64,000 nucleotides of DNA from Nocardiopsis flavescens (GCF_900141985.1 NZ_FQZK01000010.1:62001-126000); one strand, 5' to 3'; shown: positions 1 to 8,176, numbered from the stretch's first letter. Translations and numbers: made by a program. The notes: generated from the sequence alone by a model not told the origin.

Positions 1-34
1 GGCAGGGCCGCGGCAGGGGTCCGGAGAACGCCCT

Positions 35-409
35 CTAGCGGACGGCGACCAGGTCGCAGACGAAGATCAGGGTCTCGTTCGGGCCGATCTTGCCGCCCGC
101 GCCGCGCTCGCCGTAGGCCAGGTGCGGCGGGATGACCAGCTTGCGGCGGCCGCCCACGCGCATGCCCAGGACGCCCTGGTCCCAGCCGGGGATGACCTGG
201 CCGGCGCCCAGGCGGAAGCTCAGCGGGGCGCCGCGGCTCCAGCTGGCGTCGAACTCCTCGCCGCTGGAGAAGGCCACGCCCACGTAGTGGACGTCGACCG
301 TGCTGCCGTGTCCGGCCTGCTGCCCCTCGCCGACCACGGAGTCGGTGATCTGCAGGTCCGCCGGCGGCGGGCCGTCGATGGGGTCGATCTCCGGACGCTC
401 CAGAGCCAT
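35..409 (-). CDS. FKBP-type peptidyl-prolyl cis-trans isomerase
   Basis: A 124-residue single-domain FKBP that should catalyse proline cis-trans isomerisation in the cytoplasm. The FKBP fold runs from about residue 25 to the end, with VDVHYVG, the FDAS strand, the VIPGWDQGVLGMRVGG segment and the LAYGERGAGGKIGPNETL loop, all typical of the active-site pocket. There is no signal peptide or trigger-factor extension. The ATG at 407-409 is preceded by a purine-rich AGAAGAGG and gives the usual length for short actinobacterial FKBPs; the reading frame stays open far upstream, but that part is a GC-rich shadow. It sits downstream of manA on the same strand with a 59-nt gap. Family assignment is secure; the client protein is unknown. 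Confidence 0.93.
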   Translation of the reverse strand: MALERPEIDPIDGPPPADLQITDSVVGEGQQAGHGSTVDVHYVGVAFSSGEEFDASWSRGAPLSFRLGAGQVIPGWDQGVLGMRVGGRRKLVIPPHLAYGERGAGGKIGPNETLIFVCDLVAVR

Positions 410-468
410 GGTGGTACCTCTTCTGTGACACGGGTGAACAGAGGGGGCCAGCGTACCGGTCCCCGCGC

Positions 469-1659
469 TCAGCCCAGCAGCGCGCCGACCGTGGCCGCGA
501 CGACGTGCCCGCGGCCCTCGATCTTGAGGGGTCCGCTGTCGGCCTGGACGAACACCGACTGCCCGCGGAGCAGCTCGATCCGGCGCCCGATCTCGGGTAT
601 CAGCTCGACCCGGCCGTTCAGCGCGAGCACCACCGCGGGCCCCTCCCCGGGCAGGTGGGCGGTGACCCGGCCCGGACCGATCTCGTGCAGGGCGAACTCC
701 GGCGCGGCCGGGCTGAACTGCCGCCTGCCGTCCTGGACGGTGGGCAGGGAGTACGGGATGGGCAGGACCGAGAAGTCGACCACGTCCAGCAGCTCGGCCG
801 GGTCCACGTGCTTGCGGGTCAGTCCCGCCCGCAGCACGTTGTCGGAGCCCGCCATCACCTCGACGGCCGTGCCCTGGAGGTAGGCGTGCAGGTTGCCGGC
901 GGGCAGGAAGAGTGCCTGCCCCGGCCAGAGCGTGACCCGGTTGAGCAGCAGCGACGCCACTGCTCCGGGGTCTCCCGGGTACCGGGCGGCCAGGTCGCCG
1001 ATGATGCCGGCGTGGGCGCACCGGGGGCGGACGCGCTCCCACTCGTCCACGAACCCGCCGATGAGCCGCCCGCGGTCGGCGGCGTCCAGGGTGAGCAGGC
1101 GGGTGAGCGCCGCCCGCAGCGCGGCGCGGTCGTCCTCCCGGGACAGGTCCTCGCGCAGCAGGTCGGCCAGCTCGCAGGACAGGTCCAGCAGGTCGCGGTG
1201 GGCGGCGGCGGGCTCGCGGAATCCGCACAGGGCCTCGAAGGGCTCCAGGGCCAGCAGCAGCTCGGGCTTGTGGTGGGGGTCGCGGTAGTTGCGGTGGGGC
1301 GCGTCGACCGGGATGCCCCGCTCCTCCTCGGCGGCGAACCCGGACCGGGCCCGGGCGGCGTCCGGGTGCACCTGGAGGGACAGGGGCTCGTCGGCGGCCA
1401 GGATCTTGAGCAGGAAGGGGAGGCGGGCGCCGAAGCGGTCGACGACCTCCGCACCCAGGACCCGGTGGGGTTCGGCGGTGATCAGCTCGGGCAGCGGGAG
1501 GGGTCCCCGCTCGCACCGGGCGGTGCTGGGGGCGCCGTGGTGGGCGCCCAGCCACAGCTCGGCCTGCGGGGTGCCGTCCGGCTCCAGGCCCAGCAGCCGG
1601 GGGATGGCCGTGCGCGCACCCCAGGCGTACGGTCGGACCTGGTTGGTGAGCCTGTGCAT
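469..1659 (-). CDS. manA: Mannose-6-phosphate isomerase, class I
   Basis: A 396-residue type I phosphomannose isomerase, interconverting mannose 6-phosphate and fructose 6-phosphate for GDP-mannose and glycan supply. It opens with the family start LTNQVRPYAWGARTAIPRLLG. The zinc-site motifs are all visible: LQVHPD (Gln/His ligands), HHKPELLLAL (Glu ligand) and LPAGNLHAYLQG (distal His). Length is normal. The ATG at 1657-1659 follows GGGGAGCGG, and codons upstream of it lose the coding pattern. It lies just upstream of the FKBP gene on the same strand. The next gene upstream is a TetR regulator on the same strand after about 300 nt. High certainty for family and reaction. Confidence 0.95.
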   Translation of the reverse strand: MHRLTNQVRPYAWGARTAIPRLLGLEPDGTPQAELWLGAHHGAPSTARCERGPLPLPELITAEPHRVLGAEVVDRFGARLPFLLKILAADEPLSLQVHPDAARARSGFAAEEERGIPVDAPHRNYRDPHHKPELLLALEPFEALCGFREPAAAHRDLLDLSCELADLLREDLSREDDRAALRAALTRLLTLDAADRGRLIGGFVDEWERVRPRCAHAGIIGDLAARYPGDPGAVASLLLNRVTLWPGQALFLPAGNLHAYLQGTAVEVMAGSDNVLRAGLTRKHVDPAELLDVVDFSVLPIPYSLPTVQDGRRQFSPAAPEFALHEIGPGRVTAHLPGEGPAVVLALNGRVELIPEIGRRIELLRGQSVFVQADSGPLKIEGRGHVVAATVGALLG

Positions 1660-1963
1660 CCGCTCCCCGCTTTCCCGTCTGCAAGTTCTCACCCCGCCGA
1701 CGCTCCGGCGGGACGGGGGCCAGTCTCGCGAACGGAGCGGTCCCGCGTCGACCCGGCACGCCCCCCTGCCGGAGGTGGTGCTCGCATCCCCCGCCGCAGG
1801 CGCCCGGCTGACCGGTGGTCCGGCGGCGGCAACGAAGTTACCGGCAAGTAAATCATGATCCAGGACACAGGGACAGCACCACCGCGTCACTGCGGGCGAA
1901 AGCGCGGGGCCCACGGGCGGGCCCCGGCGGGCGGCAACGGGAGCGGGGGCCGCGGCCGGGGGC
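1660..1963. other. Intergenic region upstream of manA
   Basis: About 300 bases between manA and the upstream TetR gene, both on the minus strand. It must hold the manA leader and probably its promoter. I see no convincing ORF with actinobacterial codon use and no RNA gene. The AT-richer stretch near 1835-1870 is the likeliest promoter position. Confidence 0.4.
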
Positions 1964-2515
1964 TCAGCGCCTGCGGCGGACCCGGTCGGACTCGGCCACC
2001 AGGCGGTCGATCATGCCCTGGCGCAGCGCCGGGTCGGCGGGGGGCAGTCCGGCGATGTCCGACAGGTAGAGGCCGTCCCCGGCCCGCAGGATGATCTCCG
2101 CCAGGACGGGGTCCTCCAGCTCCTCGTGCAGCAGCACGCGCCAGCGGTCGAACAGGCTCAGGACGTGGGCGAAGGCCTCCTCAGGCATGTCGTTGTGGCC
2201 GCGCAGCGCCGCGATGATCGCCCAGTAGAGCTCGCGCTCCTCCGGGCTCTGCGGCAGCGAGGTCCGCAGGAAGACGCGGACCACGCCCTCCTCCCCCTCG
2301 ACGGCCTCGCGGAACTCCTCCTCCGCCAGGACGGACAGGCGCTCGATCAGGCCGGTGAGCATGGCGGCCTTGGAGGGGAAGTGGTAGAGGAGGCCGCCCT
2401 TGGACACCGAGGCGGCGCGGGCCACCGCCTCCAGGGTCACCGACGAGTAGCCCTCGCGCACGAGGATCTCCTGGAGGGCGTCGAGGATGCGGTCGCGGGT
2501 ATCGGAAGCGTTCAC
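1964..2515 (-). CDS. TetR family transcriptional regulator
   Basis: A 183-residue TetR repressor. The N-terminal HTH is clear: TRDRILDALQEILVREGYSS, then VTLEAVARAASVSKGGLLYHFPSKAAML. The C-terminal part is a ligand-binding helical domain of the QacR/EbrR size class. The GTG start at 2513-2515 is chosen because a TACAGT -10-like hexamer (2523-2528 on the complement) lies 7 nt upstream, as in leaderless actinobacterial genes; an in-frame GTG at 2522-2524 is the alternative. It is divergent from a 14-TM multidrug transporter. The shared intergenic region carries two 19-bp operator-like repeats, so it very likely represses the transporter and itself and responds to an exported drug. The ligand is unknown. 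Confidence 0.9.
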   Translation of the reverse strand: MNASDTRDRILDALQEILVREGYSSVTLEAVARAASVSKGGLLYHFPSKAAMLTGLIERLSVLAEEEFREAVEGEEGVVRVFLRTSLPQSPEERELYWAIIAALRGHNDMPEEAFAHVLSLFDRWRVLLHEELEDPVLAEIILRAGDGLYLSDIAGLPPADPALRQGMIDRLVAESDRVRRRR

Positions 2516-2517
2516 GA

Positions 2518-2546
2518 TTGACACTGTACCGGCCGGACGGTACTGT
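2518..2546 (+). promoter_or_regulatory. Sigma-70-type promoter of the multidrug transporter
   Basis: A perfect -35 TTGACA (2518-2523), a 17-nt spacer and TACTGT (2541-2546) as -10. The spacer and -10 are filled by the two operator repeats, a classic repression layout. The start site would fall near 2553, leaving a leader of about 155 nt before the transporter ATG. Confidence 0.7.
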
Positions 2547-2560
2547 ACCGTCTGGACGGT
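2523..2560. promoter_or_regulatory. Tandem 19-bp TetR operator repeats
   Basis: Two abutting direct repeats, ACTGTACCGGCCGGACGGT (2523-2541) and ACTGTACCGTCTGGACGGT (2542-2560), differ at two positions. Each contains an imperfect dyad ACCGKCYGGACGGT. They sit between divergent TetR and MFS genes and overlap the promoter, so they are the likely operator of the TetR protein encoded next to them. Confidence 0.75.
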
Positions 2561-2709
2561 TGAAGAATCCCCGAAGTGCGTCCGCGCACGGACGGTCGAC
2601 AGCGCTTCCCGTCCCGATCCACCCGTTCCGGCCCGGAGCCCGCCATCCCGCCGGACCCCCGCCCCGGCCTTCCCGGGCACGCGGGAACAGCGACACGTTA
2701 CGAGGAGAG

Positions 2710-4350
2710 ATGACTTCCGTCACGACCGGAAACGGCAGCGAGCGCGCACGCGACGGCGCCCCGGCCCTGGCAGGCCCCCGCGAGTGGACCGCCCTGGCCG
2801 TCCTGGTGCTGCCCGTGATCCTGATCTCGGTGGACTCGACCGTGCTCGGCTTCGCCGTGCCCGCGCTGAGCGAGCACCTGGCGCCCACCGCCGGCCAGCT
2901 GCTGTGGATCATCGACGTCTACGGCTTCATCCTGGCCGGCCTGCTGATCACCATGGGCTCGCTCGGCGACCGCATCGGCCGCCGCCGGCTGCTCATGATC
3001 GGCTCGGCCGCGTTCGGCGCCGCGTCGCTGCTGGCCGCCTTCGCGCCGACCCCCGAGATCCTCATCGCCGCGCGCGCCCTGCTGGGCGTCGCGGGCGCGT
3101 CCCTGATGCCCTCCACCCTGTCCCTGCTGCGCAACATCTTCCTGGACCCGCGCCAGCGGCTGCTGGCCATCGCCCTGTGGGCCTCCGGGTTCTCCGGCGG
3201 CGCCGCCCTGGGGCCGATCCTGGGCGGCTGGCTGCTGGAGCACTTCTTCTGGGGCTCGGTGTTCCTGATCAACCTGCCGGTGATGGCGCTGATCCTGGTC
3301 CTGGTGCCGCTGCTGGTGCGCGAGTCGCGCAACCCGGGCGCGGGCCGGATCGACGCGGTCAGCGTGCTGCTGTCCCTGGGCGCGATGCTGCCCGCCGTGT
3401 ACGGGGTCAAGAAGCTCGCGACCGAGGGCCTGTCCGCGGTCCCGGTCGCCTCGCTGGCCGTCGGCCTGGCCCTGGGCTACCTGTTCGTGCGCAGGCAGAA
3501 GAAGCTGGACGACCCGCTCATCGACGTGGGGCTGTTCCGCGACCGCGTGTTCAGCGTCGCGGTGGTCACCAACCTGATGATCGTCTTCTCGCTGGTGTCG
3601 TCCCTGTTCTTCCTGACCCAGTACCTCCAGCTGGTGCTGGGCATCTCGCCGATGCGGGCCGGGTTCGTCCTGGTCCCGGGCCTGCTGCTGTCGGTCCTGG
3701 CCGGGCTGGTGGCGGTGCGCCTGTCGCGCCGGCTGAGCCTGGCCACCGTGGTCGGCGGGTCCCTGCTGGTGACGGCCGCCGGGTTCGCGGTGCTGGTCGT
3801 CGCGCCGGTCAACGACGCCACGCTGGGCGTGGCGGTGGTGACCACCGGGTTCGCGCTGATCGCCACCGGCTCCGGGTTCGCCGAGACGCTCACCAACGGA
3901 GCGATCATGTCCGCGGCCCCGCCCGAGCGCGCGGGGGCGGCCTCGGCCATCTCCGAGACCGCCTACGAACTGGGCGCGGCCCTGGGCGTGGCCGTGCTGG
4001 GCAGCGCGCTGACCGCGTTCTACCGCTCGCACCTGACCGGGCCCGAGGGCGTTCCGGCCGGAGCGGTGGACGCCGCCCGCGAGACCCTGGGCGGCGCCGC
4101 GCACAGCGCCACCGACCTGGGCGGGGCTCCCGGGGAGGCGCTGATGGAGGCGGCGCGCACCGCGTTCACCAGCGGGATGCACATGACCAGTGCGATCGCC
4201 GTGGCCATCGTGGCGGCGGCGGCCGTCCAGGCGTGGCTGCTGCTGCGCGGCCGGGGCAACCCGGCGGTGGAGCGGCCCGAGCCGCCGGTGCCCGCCGCCA
4301 CCGGGGCGGCCGAAGCGGCCGCAGGCGCCGGGGAGCGGGCGGCACGCTGA
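2710..4350 (+). CDS. MFS drug:H+ antiporter, DHA2 (14-TM) family
   Basis: A 546-residue inner-membrane exporter of the QacA/SmvA/EmrB type, expected to pump cationic drugs or other amphiphiles out using the proton gradient. TM1 carries LVLPVILISVDSTVLGFAVP (motif D1). The loop motif GSLGDRIGRRRLLMIG follows TM2 and the antiporter motif C is recognisable in ALWASGFSGGAALGPILGG. Fourteen hydrophobic segments fit the length. The ATG at 2710 is preceded by GAGGAGAG; upstream in-frame codons overlap the operator and are rejected. The last 45 residues are a Pro/Ala-rich cytoplasmic tail. It is divergently transcribed from the TetR gene, which should regulate it. The substrate cannot be told from sequence. 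Confidence 0.93.
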   Translation: MTSVTTGNGSERARDGAPALAGPREWTALAVLVLPVILISVDSTVLGFAVPALSEHLAPTAGQLLWIIDVYGFILAGLLITMGSLGDRIGRRRLLMIGSAAFGAASLLAAFAPTPEILIAARALLGVAGASLMPSTLSLLRNIFLDPRQRLLAIALWASGFSGGAALGPILGGWLLEHFFWGSVFLINLPVMALILVLVPLLVRESRNPGAGRIDAVSVLLSLGAMLPAVYGVKKLATEGLSAVPVASLAVGLALGYLFVRRQKKLDDPLIDVGLFRDRVFSVAVVTNLMIVFSLVSSLFFLTQYLQLVLGISPMRAGFVLVPGLLLSVLAGLVAVRLSRRLSLATVVGGSLLVTAAGFAVLVVAPVNDATLGVAVVTTGFALIATGSGFAETLTNGAIMSAAPPERAGAASAISETAYELGAALGVAVLGSALTAFYRSHLTGPEGVPAGAVDAARETLGGAAHSATDLGGAPGEALMEAARTAFTSGMHMTSAIAVAIVAAAAVQAWLLLRGRGNPAVERPEPPVPAATGAAEAAAGAGERAAR

Positions 4351-4352
4351 CC

Positions 4353-4384
4353 GAAGGACCCGCGGGACGTCCCGCGGGTCCTTC
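4353..4384. terminator. Bidirectional hairpin terminator
   Basis: A perfect 16-bp inverted repeat (arms 4353-4368 and 4369-4384) lies between the convergent transporter and moeA-like genes. It starts 3 nt after the transporter stop codon and has no U-tract, as is usual in actinobacteria. Confidence 0.8.
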
Positions 4385-4401
4385 GCCGTACCGGGGCCCG
4401 C

Positions 4402-5577
4402 TCAGGGCAGGCGCAGCAGTTCCGCCCCGCCGCCCCGCCAGCCGGGCGGGACGACCGCGTAGGCGTCGGCCAGGGCCGCGCCGCGCAGGCTGGCCGGGCG
4501 GTCGTGGCCCACCGGGACGGCCGTGCCGTCCTGGACCCGGACGGCGACCAGCCGGGTGTCGCGGGGGTGGGCGGCCACCTCCCCGGCCACCGGGACCGGG
4601 CCGGGCCACCAGGAGGGGTCGGGGCGCCCGGTCATCGCGCACAGCAGCGGGACGACCAGGGTCAGGGCCGCCACCAGGGCCGCCCCGGGGTTGCCCGGCA
4701 GGCCGGCGATGACGGTGCCGGCCCGGCGCGCCAGCAGCTGCGGGTGCCCCGGCCGACAGGCCACCCCGTCCACCAGGACCTCGGCGCCCAGGTCGGCCAG
4801 CACCGCGCGCAGGTGGTCGGCGGGGCCCTTGGAGGAGGAGCCGCACACCACGAGCAGGTCGGCGTCCGCGGCGGCGATCGCCTCCGCCAGGGCCGCGCGG
4901 TCGTCGCCCTGGTGGTCCAGCCGGTCCACCCGGCCGCCCGCCCACTCCACGAGCGCGGGCAGCATCGGGCCGATGGCGTCGCGGACGAACCCCTCGCCGG
5001 ACAGGCCCGAGGTGGTGACCTCGGCACCGGTCACGAGAACCGCGACGCGGGGGGCCAGCACCGGCAGGGTCTCGTGCCCCAGGGAGGCGGCCAGGCCCAG
5101 TGCCGCCGGGCCCACGACGGTCCCCCGGGTGAGGACCGTCTCACCCGGCGCGGTCTCCTCCCCCGTCCAGCGCACGTGCCGCCCCGCCTCCGCGGGGCCC
5201 GCGACCCGGCCCTGCCGTCGCTCCGCCCTCTCGTACGGCAGGACCGCCTCGGTCCCCTTGGGCACCCGCGCGCCGGTGGCGATCTCCACGGCCTGCCCGG
5301 GCGCCAGGCCCGCACCGGCCGCCGGGGCTCCGGCCAGGCTCGTGCCCACCAGTTCCCAGGGGCCGGCGCCGGCCACCGCGAAGCCGTCCATGGCGGCGGC
5401 GTCGAACGCCGGGACCCCGGTCAGCGCGCGCACGTCCGCACCCAGCACCGCCCCCGCGGCCCGCGCGAGCGGCACCGCGCGCACGGCCACCGCGGCCCGT
5501 CCCCCCGCGGCGCGCGCCCGGTCCCGCGCCGAGGACCAGTCCAGCGATCCCCCGTGGTCCGATCCGCACCCGCCCAT
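4402..5577 (-). CDS. MoeA-like molybdopterin molybdenumtransferase
   Basis: A 391-residue MoeA-family protein, which would insert molybdate into adenylylated molybdopterin. The N-terminal half shows ALTGVPAFDAAAMDGFAVAG and the ATGARVPKGTEAVLPYE segment of MoeA domain 2. The MogA-like domain starts at RVAVLVTGAEV, and C-terminal domain IV ends the protein. The usual GGxSxGxxD catalytic loop reads CGSSSKGPADHL here, so the active site is partly divergent; AGLPGNPGAA is intact. The ATG at 5575-5577 is favoured over 5599-5601 because GGGGGAGGG precedes it. No other molybdenum-cofactor gene is nearby, so it may be a second MoeA paralogue. Family high, activity uncertain. Confidence 0.85.
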   Translation of the reverse strand: MGGCGSDHGGSLDWSSARDRARAAGGRAAVAVRAVPLARAAGAVLGADVRALTGVPAFDAAAMDGFAVAGAGPWELVGTSLAGAPAAGAGLAPGQAVEIATGARVPKGTEAVLPYERAERRQGRVAGPAEAGRHVRWTGEETAPGETVLTRGTVVGPAALGLAASLGHETLPVLAPRVAVLVTGAEVTTSGLSGEGFVRDAIGPMLPALVEWAGGRVDRLDHQGDDRAALAEAIAAADADLLVVCGSSSKGPADHLRAVLADLGAEVLVDGVACRPGHPQLLARRAGTVIAGLPGNPGAALVAALTLVVPLLCAMTGRPDPSWWPGPVPVAGEVAAHPRDTRLVAVRVQDGTAVPVGHDRPASLRGAALADAYAVVPPGWRGGGAELLRLP

Positions 5578-5772
5578 GGCGTCGCCCTCCCCCGTCGTCA
5601 TCGGCCTGACCACCCATTGTCCACCCCGCGGGGCGGCGGAGGGGTTCCCGTCTCCGCCCAGCGTGTGGGCGGGGCCCCACGCAAACCCGATTTGCCGTCT
5701 GCCGACTTTCCGCTACAGTTCTAACCAGCGACAGGGCAGCGGCCGAGGGAACGAGGCCGGTCCGGTCGACAA

Positions 5773-5845
5773 GCGGACGTGGCTCAGCTGGTAGAGCATC
5801 ACCTTGCCAAGGTGAGGGTCGCGGGTTCGAATCCCGTCGTCCGCT
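5773..5845 (+). tRNA. tRNA-Gly (anticodon GCC)
   Basis: A 73-nt cloverleaf. Acceptor GCGGACG (5773-5779) pairs with CGTCCGC (5838-5844) with discriminator T. The anticodon loop is CTTGCCAAG, and the T-arm GGGTTCGAATCCC is intact. CCA is not encoded. It is the first of three tRNAs in one cluster. Confidence 0.97.
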
Positions 5846-5886
5846 CGGAGGAGACGCGGAAGTGCTCAGGCGCTTGCGTGCAACTC

Positions 5887-5957
5887 GGTGGAGTGGCCGA
5901 GAGGCGAGGCAGCGGCCTGCAAAGCCGTCTACACGGGTTCGAATCCCGTCTCCACCT
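5887..5957 (+). tRNA. tRNA-Cys (anticodon GCA)
   Basis: A 71-nt tRNA. Acceptor GGTGGAG (5887-5893) pairs with CTCCACC (5950-5956); discriminator T is typical of tRNA-Cys. The anticodon loop CCTGCAAAG reads GCA, and the T-arm is GGGTTCGAATCCC. No CCA is encoded. Confidence 0.96.
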
Positions 5958-5972
5958 CCCATCGCTTCGCAC

Positions 5973-6046
5973 GGGCGGTTAGCTCAGTTGGTTAGAGCGC
6001 TACCTTGACACGGTAGAGGTCACAGGTTCGAATCCTGTATCGCCCA
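5973..6046 (+). tRNA. tRNA-Val (anticodon GAC)
   Basis: A 74-nt tRNA. Acceptor GGGCGGT pairs with ATCGCCC (6039-6045) with one G-U pair; discriminator A. The anticodon loop CTTGACACG reads GAC, and the T-arm is AGGTTCGAATCCT. No CCA is encoded. It is the last tRNA of the Gly-Cys-Val cluster and is followed by a hairpin. Confidence 0.96.
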
Positions 6047-6063
6047 CCCAGCACGACCAGTTC

Positions 6064-6097
6064 AGGGCATGTTCCGGAGATATCCGGCACATGCCCT
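6064..6097 (+). terminator. Terminator after the tRNA cluster
   Basis: Stem AGGGCATGT/ACATGCCCT (6064-6072 with 6089-6097) continues after one mismatch into CCGGA/TCCGG around a GATA loop. It lies 18 nt after the tRNA-Val gene. From here to 6345 I see no gene. Confidence 0.75.
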
Positions 6098-6345
6098 TCG
6101 CTGTGTCCGGGAGTCGCCCGTTCGTTGCCCCGGCATCACTTCAGGCGGGCAGGCCCCGCGACCGTATGAGCCGTGCGGGACCGGGGACCGAGGCGGACCG
6201 GGGAGCACCTGTCCGGAGCACCGGAGAAGCCAGGACCCCGCGTGCTCGCGGAACCGGGCCGCGGGCCGAGGCACCGGGGCCCGTTCCACGACGGCGGCCG
6301 ACCGCCTTCGGGACGGTCGGCCGCGAGGCCGTCGAGGGGATGCGG

Positions 6346-6519
6346 TCAGCGGGAGACCGGTTCCCGCGATTCGCCGGCGACCAGGGCGATCCACTCCGAG
6401 GCGGGGAAGGCCAGGATCGCCGCCGTCCGGTTACGGGTGTCCCGGACCAGGGTGCTCGGCCCCTCGCTGACCTCGACACAGTGAGCGGCGTCGTTGCTGT
6501 AGCTGGACTTGTGCCACAT
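6346..6519 (-). CDS. DUF397 domain-containing small protein
   Basis: A 57-residue protein starting MWHKSSYSNDAAHCVEV and ending in SEWIALVAGESREPVSR. This is the DUF397 signature: W-KSSYS, a Cys-Val-Glu-Val strand, VRDT, then F-A-SEW. DUF397 proteins are small partners encoded beside XRE/DUF5753 regulators (WhiJ-type pairs in Streptomyces) and act on development or as toxin-antitoxin-like pairs. The ATG at 6517-6519 follows AGGAAGG. It is the third member of a minus-strand run: regulator remnant, DUF397, DUF397. Confidence 0.85.
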   Translation of the reverse strand: MWHKSSYSNDAAHCVEVSEGPSTLVRDTRNRTAAILAFPASEWIALVAGESREPVSR

Positions 6520-6670
6520 CACAGCAGCCTTCCTAGCAGGGTGGGCGTTTCCCCCAGAGGGAAACAGAGTCCGATCAGGTTTCTCACAGCAGACACTGCG
6601 AACGCGGCGCGACCCACCGCCGGAGACGAGGGTGACGGGCCGTACGCGGACGTGAAAAGGGGGCGGTGGG

Positions 6671-6850
6671 TCAGCGGTCGCCTTCGACGGAGGAGGCCAC
6701 CAGCGCCGCCCACTCCGAGGCGGAGAAGGTCACGTGTCCCGCTTCGGGGTGGACGCTGTCCCGCACGTCCACCGCCGTCGAACGGTCGCGGACCTGGACG
6801 CACTGACCGCCGTTCTGCGAGTAGCTCGACGTGCGCCACTCGTTACTCAT
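6671..6850 (-). CDS. DUF397 domain-containing small protein
   Basis: A 59-residue DUF397 protein starting MSNEWRTSSYSQNGGQCVQV, with VRDS and FSASEWAALVASSVEG at the end. The ATG at 6848-6850 overlaps the stop codon of the upstream regulator remnant (ATGAGTAA, 8 nt shared), so the two are translationally coupled. That is the normal arrangement of a DUF5753 regulator and its DUF397 partner. It is about half identical in pattern to the second DUF397 protein downstream, which suggests a local duplication. Confidence 0.87.
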   Translation of the reverse strand: MSNEWRTSSYSQNGGQCVQVRDRSTAVDVRDSVHPEAGHVTFSASEWAALVASSVEGDR

Positions 6851-7037
6851 CACTGATCTCCTTGAGTCTGCGAAGGGTGTCGTCCACAGGGAGCGCGCTA
6901 CCGAGAGCGTTGCGGGCGAGTTCCTGCAACCGTTGAACACCCGGGGCTTCGTTGACCACGATAGTCCCGTTCGTGTGCTCGGACGTGGCCACCCGTGAAC
7001 CGTCGCGAAGCTTGTAGATCTGGAACGGCGACGTCAC
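6843..7037 (-). pseudogene. C-terminal remnant of an XRE/DUF5753-type regulator
   Basis: The last ~64 codons of a reading frame give VTSPFQIYKLRDGSRVATSE and then IVVNEAPGVQRLQELARNAL, ending LRRLKEISDE. The pattern resembles the end of the DUF5753 domain of Scr1-type regulators, which are normally about 280 residues with an N-terminal HTH. Nothing resembling an HTH or the rest of DUF5753 is found upstream in any minus-strand frame. The conserved position, coupled to a DUF397 gene, supports a decayed regulator. A GTG at 7035-7037 could start a short protein, so it may still be translated. The family assignment is an inference. Confidence 0.5.
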
Positions 7038-7300
7038 CCCCGCGAGGATGCTCCCCGCCGACCCCACCGGCACCGCGCAGGACCGCGGTGGTCCCGCGCA
7101 CCGGACGCGCGGGACCACCTCCGCGCACAGGCGAACCGACTGCGGGAACGATCTGCCGCGGGACAGCGCAGCCGGCACGGCCGGGGACGGGAACCCCGGG
7201 CCCCAGACCGCGCCGGACCCGAAAGGGGGATCGACGCTCCGTGGCTAACCGCTCCCGCCGGCGGTAGGAAGGGCGGACACCGAGCAGAAGGAGACGGGCC

Positions 7301-8176
7301 GTGATAGACCGGGCCGGACTGGCGGCGTTCCTCCGGCACCGCCGGGAGTCGCTGCAACCCGAGGACATCGGACTGCCGCGCGGACAGCGCCGCAGGACCA
7401 GCGGGCTGCGCCGCGAGGAGGTCGCCGTGCTCTGCCACATGTCGACCGACTACTACACCCGCCTGGAGCGGGAGCGCGGCCCCCGGCCGTCCGTGCAGAT
7501 GCTCTCCTCGATCGCCCAGGGACTGCACCTGTCCCTCGACGAACGTGACCACCTGTTCCGCCTGGCCGGGCACAATCCGCCCCCGCGCGGCACGGACAAC
7601 GAGCACATCAGCCCCGGGCTGCTGCGCATCCTCGACCGCCTGGACGACACCCCCGCCGAGATCGTCACCGAACTCGCGGAAACCCTGCGCCAGAGCCCAC
7701 TGAGCGTCGCACTCACCGGCGACACGACCCGCTACACCGGCCCGGCCCGCAGCATCGTGTACCGCTGGTTCACCGACCCCGCCACCCGGGGGCTCTACGC
7801 GCCCGAAGACCACGAGACGCTCTCGCGGGTGTTCGCCGCGGGCCTGCGCAAGACCGCCGCGCTGCGGGGATCGGCGTCCCGCGCGGGGCACCTCGTCACC
7901 CTCCTCCGTTCCCGGAGCGAGGAGTTCCGGCAGGTGTGGGACGACCAGGAGGTCGGTGTCCTCCCCGGTACCGTCAAGCGCTTCATCCACCCCTGGCTCG
8001 GCACACTGGAGCTGGACTGCCAGGTGCTGCTCGACCCCCACCAGTCGCACTGCCTGCTCGTCTACACCGCCGCCCCGGGCTCCGAGAGCCACGAGAAGCT
8101 GCGGCTGCTCTCCGTCACCGGCCCCCGGGCGGCCCGCACCGGCCGGCGGGGCCGCACGGTTCCCGGAACGGTGTGA
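7301..8176 (+). CDS. XRE family regulator with MmyB-like ligand-binding domain
   Basis: A 291-residue DNA-binding regulator. Residues 5-75 form the XRE HTH (GLRREEVAVLCHMSTDYYTR then LERERGPRPS), with the GQRRRTSGLRREEVA motif typical of the MmyB group. Residues ~105-270 are the MmyB-like PAS-type domain, including YRWFTDPATRGLY, FRQVWDDQEV and a WLGTLELDCQVLL strand. Such proteins often sit beside and regulate reductases or antibiotic genes; here no partner oxidoreductase adjoins it. The GTG at 7301 is preceded by AGAAGGAGA. It is divergent from the DUF397 cassette with about 260 nt between. Confidence 0.88.
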   Translation: MIDRAGLAAFLRHRRESLQPEDIGLPRGQRRRTSGLRREEVAVLCHMSTDYYTRLERERGPRPSVQMLSSIAQGLHLSLDERDHLFRLAGHNPPPRGTDNEHISPGLLRILDRLDDTPAEIVTELAETLRQSPLSVALTGDTTRYTGPARSIVYRWFTDPATRGLYAPEDHETLSRVFAAGLRKTAALRGSASRAGHLVTLLRSRSEEFRQVWDDQEVGVLPGTVKRFIHPWLGTLELDCQVLLDPHQSHCLLVYTAAPGSESHEKLRLLSVTGPRAARTGRRGRTVPGTV

